Source: Actinidia chinensis (taxonomy: Eukaryota > Streptophyta > Magnoliopsida > Ericales > Actinidiaceae). Taken from it: a DNA stretch of 12,830 bases. The notes beneath the pieces were generated by a model. The model worked only from the letters and a program-made list of their open reading frames with translations. It was not told the origin of the DNA and did no database searches. Both the position numbers and the translations under genes were made by a program. Shown piece by piece: positions 1-8,395 of this stretch; the stretch's first letter is position 1, and every line of letters starts with the position of its first letter. The stretch spans positions 5,001-17,830 of the forward strand of contig VIGQ01000255.1 of the NCBI GenBank assembly GCA_009663005.1, read 5' to 3'.

Positions 1-162
1 AACATCTTTTATATATAAAGAGTCTCTTCCACTAAAAATTTGGCTTACCAATACGGGACAAAGTTGACACACTCACATTAATCTCCTTCAAACTTAAAAA
101 ATATTATTAATATAAATAATATTCTTATTAATTATTAGTAAATATACTATAATATATAACAA
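1..162. other. AT-rich gene-less flank with a near-palindrome
   Basis: No coding potential is visible. The only structure I see is an AT-only imperfect palindrome at 100-123, which matches its own reverse complement at 22 of 24 positions. It is probably low-complexity AT sequence and no function is claimed. Confidence 0.5.
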
Positions 163-460
163 CATTAACCATTTGATTATGGTCAAATTTCTTAATCATA
201 GTTGTCGGTTGCATCTTTCATTAGTATTTGTTTTTGTTTTGTTAAATTGATACTAAATGATGCCAATTATCACCACCCTTCGTTTCCATCATCACTTTAT
301 GATTATCATTATCAGTCAATCAACACATGTTTTAATTAAAAGCATTATACCTCTAAGTATAGTCATAATACCACGTGATAGTATATCAACGAATGTGTAA
401 TTATATTTTGCAATATCTGCAATGACTTATTTGGGGATGATGAATCTTTACTTAATTTAT
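163..460 (+). repeat. Flanking repeat unit, copy A (uninterrupted)
   Basis: This stretch aligns colinearly with 884-1098 followed by 10151-10245. Shared blocks include CATTAACCATTTGATTAT (163 and 884), TTGTTAAATTGATACT, AATTATCACCACC, ACACATGTTT and ATACCTCTAA. On the far side of the retrotransposon insertion point, both copies share AATGACTTATTTGGGG (421 here, about 10205 there) and CTTAATTTA. Differences are mostly substitutions. Copy A carries AGTCATAATACC (361-372) exactly where copy B carries the retrotransposon and its ATAAT duplication, so copy A represents the uninterrupted arrangement. The repeat family is not recognised and no protein is encoded. Confidence 0.8.
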
Positions 461-883
461 CTTTTGTAGTTAAGAGCCATGTGCTTTTTCTATGAGGTGA
501 CATGATTTCTTTTCATTATTTACAGTAGTCGTCGATAGATGGAATTGCGACAATAACACTTAGCTTAAAATATAAGGAGCAGAATGACACAATTGAAAGT
601 AAAAAAAAATACACGTTTTCATTATAAGTTATTTTCATTATCAAAAAATCAATGCACTTTTTCGTAATTGTTTATTTTCATTATCAGCAAATCAACACAA
701 TTCCAGGCACTTTAGTTTATTCTTTAATTATTATAATTGATAGTCTTTCTCTTTTTCATTTGCTAAAGTTAAACTTAATAATGACAATTATCATTATTAA
801 TCGCCTCCATGAATTTGGTTATTAGAGAAATATCTCAATGTTTTTCCTCTAATATTATCTCCAATCACAGCATGTGAAGACCT
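461..883. other. AT-rich spacer between repeat copies, with short degenerate repeats
   Basis: No gene is seen. The segment includes a pair of about 43-bp tandem units (632-719) and a stretch around 765-815 that resembles the GATGCCAATTATCACC part of copies A and B, possibly a third, badly decayed copy. AATTGAAAGTAAA at about 590 recurs to the right of the retrotransposon at about 10254, so copy B's right half may continue weakly beyond 10245. Confidence 0.45.
632..719 (+). repeat. Two-unit degenerate tandem repeat (about 43 bp period)
   Basis: Two adjacent units begin with ATTTTCATTATCA, continue as AATCAAYRCA and carry GCACTTT later in the unit. The same core (TCATTATCAGTCAATCAACA) occurs at about 306 in copy A and, as CATTACCAATCAATTAACA, at about 1027 in copy B. 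This points to a short dispersed motif in the flank rather than a chance pair. Confidence 0.5.
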
Positions 884-1098
884 CATTAACCATTTGATTA
901 TCGTTGAATTTCTTAATCATATTTACCGGTCGGATCTCGCATTAGCATTTATTTTGTTTTGTTAAATTGATACTTAATGATGCGAATTATCACCACCATT
1001 CACTTTCATCATCGATTTATAATTTTCATTACCAATCAATTAACACATGTTTCCTAAAGTATCATACCTCTAAAAATAGAATAAATATTAAGTATAAT
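884..1098 (+). repeat. Flanking repeat unit, copy B, left half
   Basis: This is colinear with 163-369 (215 versus 207 bp) and differs mostly by substitutions. It is cut at 1098 by the LTR retrotransposon and resumes at 10151 on the far side. Confidence 0.8.
1094..1098. repeat. 5' target-site duplication (ATAAT)
   Basis: The five bases ATAAT immediately precede the LTR start TGTAATG and are repeated exactly after the last LTR base at 10146-10150. A 5-bp duplication is the expected size for a Ty3/gypsy integrase and fixes both element ends. Confidence 0.9.
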
Positions 1099-1261
1099 TG
1101 TAATGCCCCGAAGCCGTTATATAAAAATTCATAAATCGTAAGAATTTCGGCGTGTAGCAATTAAGTAAAGTAATAAAGATTTAAGAGTTCAAAAAAGACC
1201 GTCAATATAAGTTAGAATAATTCAAGACGTAAGATTTTAAGGTTCTGCCCGTTTCTTCTTT

Positions 1262-1445
1262 GGCGTCCGAACGCCCCATATGGGAATTCGAAAACGCCCA
1301 AGCAAAAAATGAAAATTTCAGGTCTCCATGTTTCCAAACTGTAAGCAAGGGAGTCGAACGCCAGATTCAAAAAATCCGTCTTAACGGTCGAACGCCTAAA
1401 AGGAGTCCGAACTCCAGCGTCCGAACGCTTCAAAGGAACGTTCGA
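1262..1445 (+). repeat. CpG-rich near-palindromic LTR sub-repeats, 5' LTR cluster
   Basis: The motif GGCGTCCGAACGCC (1262-1275) recurs in variant form at about 1352, 1386 and 1417 (GCGTCCGAACGC), with AACGTTCGAGC at about 1437. A second cluster follows at 1973-2016. The motif is close to its own reverse complement and contains several CpGs in otherwise AT-rich DNA. The same clusters occur in the 3' LTR (about 8577-8740 and 9248-9290). Dispersed U3 regulatory repeats are one possible reading; no factor can be named. Confidence 0.6.
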
Positions 1446-1600
1446 GCAACAGTTAAAAATGACAGAAAAAAAGGGAACACCGAGTAGTTACATGTTAGGG
1501 GGAGTCACATGGATGATTGCCCATGTTGTCTCAGCAAAAATATACACATATTATACACAAACACTCTCCACCAAACCATATACAAACACACATACGGAGT

Positions 1601-1650
1601 AGGAGAGAGAGAAGAGAAAAAGAGGAAGGAGAAGGAAAGGAAGAAGAGAA
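1601..1650 (+). repeat. Polypurine (GA-rich) tract in the 5' LTR
   Basis: Fifty uninterrupted purines, preceded by a CA-rich stretch of ACACATA/CAAACACACA type. The equivalent tract in the 3' LTR (8888-8951) is 64 uninterrupted purines. It is conserved in position but variable in length, as expected for a GA microsatellite. It should not be confused with the true polypurine primer tract at 8396-8406. Open frames across it on either strand are low-complexity. Confidence 0.8.
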
Positions 1651-1972
1651 TAGAGGTAAGAGAGAGCTTGGGAAGTCAAATTTCTTGCCATGAAGGCTCA
1701 AGCTGCAAATAAGGAAGGTATACACCTTAAAACACTTAAATTTAGGTATTGTTATAGTTTAGGGTTTTAGCTTTGTTTTAAAACTAATCCTTGTGATTTT
1801 AAAGGTTACTATGGTTGAATTGAAGTATGATAGTCCCATTGAGCTATAATTAGTATCCTAGGAAACCTCCTAAAGATTGGAGTGGAATTCTGTGAAGTTT
1901 GGTTAGAACTAGAATAGAAATTCGTTAGATTCAGTTACTGTTCATAACTGTCAAAACCCAGTGAGCGGTTCC

Positions 1973-2016
1973 CGAACGCCCAAGAACAGCGTCCGAACGT
2001 CAGCGTCCGAAACGCC
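1973..2016 (+). repeat. CpG-rich near-palindromic LTR sub-repeats, second cluster
   Basis: Three close copies of the same motif: CCCGAACGCCC, GCGTCCGAACG (1989-1999) and GCGTCCGAAACGCC (2003-2016). The second unit is followed almost immediately by the third. The 3' LTR counterpart near 9248-9290 is shorter by at least one unit. Confidence 0.55.
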
Positions 2017-2094
2017 CAATGATAGAGTTTCGAATGCTAGGGCAACTTTCAGCGAATTGGCCTGTTCCTTAGAACTTTTTAATGTGCCCAAAGT

Positions 2095-2101
2095 TATATA
2101 G
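2095..2101 (+). promoter_or_regulatory. Candidate LTR TATA box (TATATAG)
   Basis: TATATAG lies before GGGCTCTTGATAGATCTATATCGA and is kept exactly in the 3' LTR (9344-9350), within one of the better conserved LTR blocks. It is a plausible core promoter for the genomic transcript, but other AT-rich hexamers exist in this LTR and no start site can be fixed. Confidence 0.3.
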
Positions 2102-3133
2102 GGCTCTTGATAGATCTATATCGAGACTTAGGACCCATGACTAAGGAAGGTGGACTTAGAATAAGAATATCTAAGTAAGATGAAGTCCATATTATGCAAA
2201 ATTAGTATCAATAAACTTTAGGATTGACAATTCCTTACCTTATTGTAGGGACACAAGCGTTAGCACTAGCCAAGAGAACCCAGGTGAGTACATAATGCAT
2301 GAACAAAACTATGTATGGTTCAAAATGTTTTTCAAATGTATTATGATATACATGGTTTTTCATTGCTTTTCAATGCATCAACTTTATGTTTAAATATGAA
2401 TGCCATGCCTTAAAATGCACGATATGTGGGATGATATGTACTGAAACCCATGGATGAATGTTTTGATGATTTAAATGTCTAGCATGATTGACATGAAAAA
2501 AAAGCATGTTGTTCAAGTAGGTATGCATGGGTGATACTCGGTCCTTCTGGCGGGACTTAATCAAACCAGATAGTTCTCAGACGATGGAGACGAGAAAATA
2601 AGACATCGGTAGATAGAGATATCTGGCCTAAAAGAGACACCAATAGCCTATACGGCTAGTATGTGATGTCGAGTATTTACACCCTTACGATATGTGCATG
2701 ATTTCAGAAGAGGATGAAATGTTTATGCTCACGGTATGTTTATGATATGTGAATTTTATGTTTACGAGAGCTTCAAGTTAAAAAAAAAAAATTACAGCTT
2801 TATGCTAACTATTGATAGTATATATGAAAATATTCCCATGGTTTTATTTTCTATGTTCAGCAGTTAGTTATCACAAAGGTTTGGCATACGTTTTCGAAAA
2901 CCTTTTCAGGAAAGTCAAAGTGAGACCATAGGACGAGTTGTTGAAGCATAGATTGTAGTCTGATAGCCCGAGGGCTTGTTATGTATGTCGAGGGCTAGGA
3001 CCCATTATGTCTTGAAGGGTATGTTGATCCCAATTAGATTGGGAATCGTAGTAAAGTTAAAATACTTTAAAACACAGCTTGCCAGCGGTATGCGAAGTGG
3101 AACTTCCTATTTTAAGTATGATACGCTCCGCGA

Positions 3134-3139
3134 AATAAA
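3134..3139 (+). promoter_or_regulatory. Candidate polyadenylation signal, 5' LTR (AATAAA)
   Basis: AATAAA occurs about 110 bp before the LTR end within CCGCGAAATAAAAA, and the same context is conserved in the 3' LTR (10013-10018). It could serve as a near-upstream polyadenylation element for the transcript ending in the 3' LTR. Confidence 0.35.
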
Positions 3140-3248
3140 AAATATTATGGCATTTAAATGAGAATGCATAGGTAAGTTGGCCTTGGCGGGCAACCGGCAG
3201 CCATTACGCGCCCACGATCCACAAAGCAGGGTTGCGGGGCCGTGACAA

Positions 3249-3269
3249 GGTGTATCAGAGCAACAGGTT
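3249..3269 (+). promoter_or_regulatory. Primer binding site (tRNA-iMet type)
   Basis: One base after the LTR terminus comes GGTGTATCAGAGCAACAGGTT. It contains the TATCAGAGC core and trailing GGTT of the usual plant iMet complement TGGTATCAGAGC..., with an extra G and inserted bases. Position directly after the LTR supports a primer site for minus-strand DNA synthesis. The imperfections fit either decay or sequence error. Confidence 0.8.
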
Positions 3270-3372
3270 GAAACCTTAGAGTTAGCCTACACGTGTATCA
3301 GAAGGCAACAGGTTGACACCTTAGAGTTAAGATACGTTTATCAGAGCACAAGGTGATAGATACCCGTCCACA
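3251..3372 (+). repeat. 43-bp tandem repeat containing primer-binding-site copies
   Basis: Three head-to-tail units start at 3251, 3294 and 3337, exactly 43 bp apart. Units 1 and 2 share TGTATCAGA, GCAACAGGTTGA, ACCTTAGAGTTA and a closing AC.; unit 3 is partial (TTTATCAGAGCACAAGGTGA) and fades by about 3372. Each unit opens with the TATCAGA core of the primer binding site, so the array holds one properly placed primer site and two displaced copies. Confidence 0.8.
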
Positions 3373-3524
3373 GGGCTATAGGTTACACCATGAGATCGAG
3401 TTCCCGTCTACATAGAAATCTATGACTGACTAGATATACGCAAGTGATGAAGTATATGCTATACTAAGATCAGGTAGCTATGTGATTGAGATATAGCTTA
3501 AACGTTTGATATGTTGTAGAAGTC
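3373..3524. other. Untranslated leader between primer site and gag
   Basis: Non-coding leader of about 150 bp with no open frame of note. It would form part of the 5' leader of the genomic RNA. I see no further repeats or a clear packaging structure. Confidence 0.5.
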
Positions 3525-4490
3525 ATGCCGCCTAGAAGAGCCGAGGTCGTAAGCAAGGAGCCCGAGATCGAGTTGATCGAATAGAGAGGATTTTAGAGGG
3601 ACTGGCCAAGTGGTCCATTGATGTCAACAATAACAATAACACGATGAACCACCGCAATAACGGTATGCAATGCCAGGAGCCGGGCGATGCACTACCACAA
3701 TAAGCAATTCCAGCAGCTGATGAGGACCTCCAACTTCTATGGAAAGCGCCGAATCCCATGGATGCAGAGGCTTGGCTCTTGGAATCGAGAGGGTATTCGA
3801 GTCTTGCCATGCACCGGATGAATAGAAAGGATTTTTGCCACGTTCATGTTTGAAGGAGCCGTACATGTTTGGTGGCAATTGAGAAGAAGCCATGGAGCCA
3901 TTGTGGTTATGGCCTAGATTCTTGGAAAGTGTCAACGAGGAAGTATTTCCCCGAGATGGTCCGAGATCAGAAGATTCAAGAGTTTTTAAATTTAAAGAAA
4001 AGGAAAACATGATATGTAGTAGTGTACACATGCCAAATTTATGGAACTATCCGGATATGCCCCTCACATTGTGTCGACGAAATCTCGCAAGGCGAAAGGT
4101 TTGAAACCGGATTACGATGGAAAATCAAGAATAGGGTGGGAAATATTGCGCCGTTACCACTCATCAGAAGGTTCTTTCATGCAGCCCAATGCTGAGGGAA
4201 TCATTAATGAGATTGTCTTAAGTCCGCGAAAATCAAAGAAGAGGATCGGAGGAAATATGAGTACGAGGACAAGTCAAAATGACAGAGTTCAGGATCGTCA
4301 AGTGGGAATTCATCAGCCCAGCAAAGAAAATATAGTGACGTCAAGGAAATAGTAGATCCAATTGAGATGCCGACATGTCCAAATTGTCAGAAGAAGATTG
4401 GGGTGAGTGTTCGGCTATGGGAAATAGAGCTTGTATGGTTTGTGGCAAAGCAGGGCACCAAGATTAGAGATTGGTCCTATGAAAAGTAAA
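3525..4490 (+). pseudogene. gag: gag (capsid and nucleocapsid), frame-broken
   Basis: Gag would form the cytoplasmic virus-like particle that packages the element's RNA. The likely start is the ATG at 3525 (MPPRRAEVV); that frame stops at 3582-3584, but a neighbouring frame continues with DRVDRIERILEGLA and an asparagine run. Later fragments, each in its own frame, follow the order of a retrotransposon gag domain: NPMDAEAWLLE (about 3755), MFEGAVHVWWQLRR (about 3847), WPRFLESVNEEVFP (3910), VRDQKIQEFLNLK (3959) and MELSGYAPHIVSTKSRKAKG (4041). A CX2CX4H knuckle, CMVCGKAGH, lies at 4432-4458, and its last cysteine is lost just after the histidine. At least six frame changes separate otherwise recognisable motifs. 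A 135-codon open frame on the opposite strand (3624-4031) is only a shadow of this region. Confidence 0.88.
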
Positions 4491-4589
4491 ATTAAGGAGC
4501 TGGGACATCGGCACTAGCCTCATACAGCATCCTCCAGCTGAAGAGATAATAATCAGCCACGACAATGGTGAGCTTGGGACTTATACCAG

Positions 4590-4935
4590 GAAATACCCCA
4601 AGCTACCATATCAGTTGTGGAAGGATACTTTCAACTGTGGTCAACCTGAATGCATTCTTATGGATTCAGGTTAAACGCATTCATTCGTTTCAAATTCTTG
4701 TGAAGCGTTATTAAATACCTCCCCAGACCTATTGAATTGGTTATAGTATCATGCCCTCCGGGGATTTAGTTGGTGAAAGAGTCATAATTCTTGTGAGATT
4801 AGTGTTTTGTGTCAATGATTGTGTCTTTGTTACTATTAAATCTAATATCCTTAGAGATGCATGGTTTTGACGTAATCATAGGGATGGATTGGTTGTCTCC
4901 TACGTGCACTCATTTGGATTACAAAACTTAAACGA
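4590..4935 (+). pseudogene. pol: pol: aspartic protease domain, frame-broken
   Basis: The protease would cut the Gag-Pol polyprotein inside the particle. The active-site region reads CILMDSG (the DSG aspartate codon is at 4663-4665), followed by a stop and then THSFVSNS, where the family usually has DSGATHSF. The C-terminal part is intact over HGFDVIIGMDWLSP (4860-4901), a very typical ending for plant Ty3/gypsy proteases. Between them lie short readable pieces (PSGDLVGERVIILV). One stop directly after the catalytic triad and several frame changes inactivate it as written. Confidence 0.85.
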
Positions 4936-5089
4936 GTAGTGTTCCACTCGTTTGTCATTTGGGACTAATCTTTGAAGGAGTAGGAGTTGTGCCTCCTCCT
5001 TACCTCATTTATTCTATGGAAGCCTGTCGCTTAATCAAAAAAGGAGTCAAGCATTCTTATGCAGTGTAGTCGACACGAATGTCCCTCCA

Positions 5090-5990
5090 CCAACCTTGAA
5101 GATATTCAATTTGTGTCTGGGAATTCCGATATTTTTTCAGAGAGTTACCAGGTTTCCTTAGTGGACCGAGAGTAGAGATGATTTTTATATGATCTGAATC
5201 GAAGAACTGACCTATTTCGAAAGCCCCCTATGCGCATGTCACCTTTAGAGTTGAAAGAATTGAAGATCAACTCCAATACTGTAGAGAAAGGATTATTCGT
5301 CCGAGCATTTCCACACTTGGGGCGCTCCAGTGTTGTTTGCTACGAAGAAAGACGGAACAATGAGATTATGCATAATTTACCGAGTGCCGAGCGCTGATGG
5401 AATAAGGTTACCATTAAGATAAGTACCCTTTGCCAATTAGGGATGATTTGTTTGATCAGCTCTTCAGGTGCCCAAAGTGGTTCTCAAAGATATGATTTGA
5501 AGATAACGTTATCACCAACACTAACAGGTCTATTAGAGCGAGCGATATAGGACGACACGCTTTCCGAACCAGATACGGCATTATGAATTCTCGTTATGCC
5601 GTCGGAGTCACCAATGCGCCAGCCGAATTCATGGGACTGATGAACGAGTATTCAAAAACTTTCTGGATGAATTCGTTAGTGTTTTAATGATGATAACTTA
5701 GTATTCTAAAAGTTTTGCCAAGAACATGAGAGACACTTAAGGGTGGTGGTTTTGCAAACCTTGCGGAAGAGAAGATTGCTACGCCAAGTAAGAAGTGCGA
5801 GTTTGGTATCAGTGATAAATTTTAGGACACATCATCAGTGTAGATGGAGTGTCCGTTGATATTCACAAAGCCAAGCCATTATGAATTGGCTGCGAAGGAC
5901 CAAAGAAGGTGACAGAAGTCAGAAGTAGGAGTTTTTTATGGGTTAGTTGGGTATTATCGAGATTTGGAAAGGATTTCTCTAGAATTGACA
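5090..5990 (+). pseudogene. pol: pol: reverse transcriptase domain, frame-broken
   Basis: The reverse transcriptase would copy the element's RNA into DNA in the cytoplasmic particle. Readable pieces in family order are [18 protein letters not shown] (5318), AFRTRYG (5559-5579), VTNAPAEFMGLMN (5607-5645), the two catalytic aspartate codons of the YxDD-type box (5689-5694, with a stop just before them in frame) and GHIISVDGVSVD (5825-5860). The fingers, palm and thumb order is complete and the spacing is close to normal, so the domain is not deleted, only frame-shifted many times. The catalytic aspartate from the preceding motif, expected near 5500, is harder to read because of indels. Confidence 0.9.
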
Positions 5991-6480
5991 TGCTTTGACA
6001 CAGCTAACGTGAAGAACGTTCCATTACGAATGAATGAGAAGCGAGAGAAGAGCTTCAGATATTGAAGGAAACGATAGTATCCGCACCAATTTTAAGCTTT
6101 GCCTCGGAACTGATGGTTTCACGATATACAGCGATGCTTACATCGAGGGTTAGGATGGTTTTAATGCAACATGGGAAAGGATTTCCTATGCCTCAAGACA
6201 ATTGATGACCGCATAGAAGAATTATCCGGGGACTCATGATTTAGAGTTGAACCGCCCAGTGGTATTCGCATTGAAGATTGGCGTATTACTTGTATGGAGT
6301 CGCATGTGAAGTTTTCACTGATAATAAGAGCTTTGAAGTATGTTTTACCCAGAAAGAACTTAAACATGAGACAGAGAAGATGGCTGGAGTGATAAAAGAT
6401 TATGATGTTCTTATCGTATCCACCAGGAAAAGCCAACATTGTAAGCCAACGCTTTAAGCCGAAATCGAAACCAGTTAAAT
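5991..6480 (+). pseudogene. pol: pol: RNase H domain, frame-broken
   Basis: RNase H would remove the RNA strand after reverse transcription. The segment shows SAPILSFAS (about 6078), DGFTIYSDA (6112-6138, with the catalytic aspartate in YSDA), MQHGKG, HDLEL-type remnants and a longer readable stretch, EVFTDNKSFEVCFTQKEL (about 6308-6361; TDNKS corresponds to the family's TDHKSL). It ends with YPPGKANIV (about 6418), which in family members reads HPGKANVVADALSRK. Stops occur around 6148 and 6207. Confidence 0.85.
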
Positions 6481-6639
6481 CTAACATATCTAGTTACGTC
6501 CCAAGTACCCTACCGATGAGTCAGAGAGAGCAGAGATCGAGTAGAGGGTCGTTGCCACCGACACTAATACAAATGCTTACTACCATGATCGCTCAACAAC
6601 CTTGATTAGAAATTGAAAGCGAACGACAACAGAAAGATC

Positions 6640-7880
6640 CATACTTGTGGAAAAGTTTTATGAGGAATGTTATAGTGAATCAAAGCCGAATTTTTACTTT
6701 ACAAGACAGGGCAATTAGGTTTCAAGGCCGCTTCTGTGTTCCAAACATACCCGAAGTCAAAAGACAAGTTTTGGGGGGAGGGGAAGCCCCACAATACCAA
6801 GTTCACGATGCATCTAGGAGGAACAAAGATGTATAGAGACTTGAAGGAAAACATTTGGTGGATTGGAATGAAGAAGGAAATAAGTATTAATCATAACACA
6901 CGAATTTGGGTCGCAATGTTGTCATGTCAAACAAGTTCAAGGCAGAACATTAAAGGTCAGGAGGATTATTGCAATCGCTACCAATACCGGAATGAAAAAA
7001 AAAAAAAAGGGAGACACACACAATGGATTTGTAGTCGGACTACTGAACTCACCAGAGGTTGTAATGCCATTTGGGTTATGGTAGATCGCCTAACTAAGTC
7101 AGCACTTTCTTGCCAGACGTGAAGATACATATTCATGTCGAAGTCTGCCAAACTTTATTATAGACAAAGATTATGCGACTTCACGGAACGCCAAGTTTCT
7201 ACATTTCGGACGAGATACGAGGTTTATGTCTAAATTTTGGAAAAGTTTTGCAACGAGCTCTAAGCACTGAGCTAAGTTTTAGCAATGCCTTCCATCACAC
7301 AGACGGAACGGACAGGTAGAGAGAAACTATCCAGAATTTAGAAGAACATGTTACGGCTATGTGTACTCGATTTCCAAGGAAATTGGAAATGCACTTACCA
7401 CTTGTAGAATTTGCTTGCAACAACAGTTAGTTTTCACTCAAGATTGGAATGGCCACTCACTTATAAAGACTTAGGAGGAAATGTAGGTCGCCCTATGTTG
7501 GACCGAAGTTGCGAGGAGAACGACACAATGGTTAAGACCCGAAATTTTTCAACTGACGACCGATAAGATCAAGGTAATTCAACAGCGACTTTCAAAGGCA
7601 CAAGGAGTCGCCAAAGAGCTATGCAGATGTTAGGAGACGAGACTTAGACTTGAAGAAGGGGGACCACGTGTTCTGTTTTTGGAAAATATCTCCTTCTAAG
7701 GGGGATAAATCGTTTTGCGTAAGAGAGGGAAGTTGAAACAAAGATACATAGGCCATTCGAAAAATTCTCAACGAATTGGCACCATAGACTTATCGCATGC
7801 TCTTCCTCCAGAACTTTCACATGTACAGACGTTTTTAATGTATCGATGCTACAGAAATATTGGACATGATCCCACTCATG
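6640..7880 (+). pseudogene. pol: pol: integrase (zinc-binding, catalytic core, GPY/F-like), frame-broken
   Basis: Integrase would insert the cDNA and make the 5-bp target duplication seen here. The N-terminal part reads AIRFQGRFCVPNIPEVKRQV, MHLGGTKMYRDLK and WWIGMKK, then a SCQT remnant (H2C2 region). In the catalytic core the three acidic codons can be placed: D in TMD (7026-7028), D in SDE (7209-7211) and E in GQVER (7319-7321). The last two are about 36-37 codons apart, in line with D-X35-E. CNAIWVMVDRLTKSA and LPLVEFACNNS lie in the core. A GPY/F-like module follows: GKLKQRYIG, then QRIGTIDLSHALPPELSHV (about 7729-7835). A run of 14 A at 6995-7008 sits where the family has a tryptophan-containing EWKWEHI-like stretch and destroys the frame there. 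Confidence 0.9.
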
Positions 7881-8098
7881 GATTAATAATTAGCCTTTGG
7901 ATTAAAGGGAAGATTTAAGTTATGTGAAACGCCGATTAAGATGTGGCTCATCGTGAACAAGTGCTAGAAACAAAGTATTCCGTTAGTGCGAGTTGTATGG
8001 CGGAATCACCATATGAAGAATTACTTGGGAACGAGGAAGATGAAATTAGAGAGAACGGATATCCATCTCTATTGGACATGAACGTTCACATGAATTGA
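7881..8098 (+). pseudogene. pol: pol C-terminus: chromodomain-like tail
   Basis: After the GPY/F-like module the frame pieces read PLVRVVWRNHH (7980-8012), then TWER (8023-8034, in another frame) and EDEIRENGYPSLL, ending at a TGA (8096-8098). This matches the chromodomain layout of plant chromoviruses (VxVxWxxxxxEEATWExEDxMxxxYPxLF). Aromatic positions W in VVWRNH and W in TWER are both present in the DNA although in different frames. Such domains are thought to steer integration towards particular chromatin. It is assigned from motif memory. Confidence 0.75.
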
Positions 8099-8395
8099 GG
8101 TATGTTTAGTCTCTTGCATTTATCCACATACTCTTTGTATCTACGTACCATGTTAGTAATTCCAACTACCCAGAGTGTTCGGGGAGGGGCCGAATTGCCT
8201 GGCTAGTTAACATTGGGTTACCATGTTGTAAACTGCCCAAACTGAGAAGGCGAGTAGTAGGCAGTCGCAACGGTTAAACCCCATTAGATAGTATCTATCA
8301 CAAATAGAATACGTATGTGAAAGAAATTTTTATCAGAGTTGACGAAACAGAAGCGTGATGACGTTAAGCCAAGTTTGAGGAAACCTTTTATAAAT
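8099..8395. other. 3' untranslated spacer between pol and the polypurine tract
   Basis: No open frame or known domain. It contains a locally GC-richer stretch (about 8171-8205) and, at about 8331, TATCAGAGTTG, which partly resembles the primer-site core but is in the wrong place to act as one. Confidence 0.5.

Larger units (their letters stand above)
1099..3247 (+). repeat. 5' LTR (2,149 bp)
   Basis: It begins TGTAATGCCCCG and ends CGGGGCCGTGACA; the two ends are imperfect inverted complements, as is usual for LTR termini. It aligns along its length with 8407-10145, for example in the purine tract, TTTAGGTATTG, TTGATAGATCTATATCGA, CCAAGAGAACCCAGGTGAGTA, CTGGCGGGACTTAATCAA and TTGGCCTTGGCGGGCAA. 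It holds about 0.38 kb (roughly 2665-3045) that the 3' LTR lacks. Short open frames inside it are not conserved between the two LTRs and are not counted as genes. Confidence 0.93.

Noticed and set aside
1212..1487. Open frames on both strands at the start of the 5' LTR
   Set aside because: The matching 3' LTR region is frame-disrupted and the frames only span the CpG-rich sub-repeats.
1509..1725. Small open frames on both strands across the 5' LTR purine tract, and their equivalents at 8782-9030
   Set aside because: Their length comes from the low-complexity GA tract. The sequences are not kept in frame between the two LTRs.
3251..3372. CRISPR-like array
   Set aside because: The units are directly abutting 43-bp tandem repeats without unique spacers, in a plant retrotransposon leader.
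3532..4031. Overlapping minus-strand open frames (92 and 135 codons) opposite gag
   Set aside because: The plus strand carries clear gag motifs in the family order here. The minus-strand frames show no domain and are shadows.
8331..8341. Second primer-binding-like sequence (TATCAGAGTTG) near the 3' LTR
   Set aside because: It lies upstream of the polypurine tract, not after an LTR, and only the core matches.
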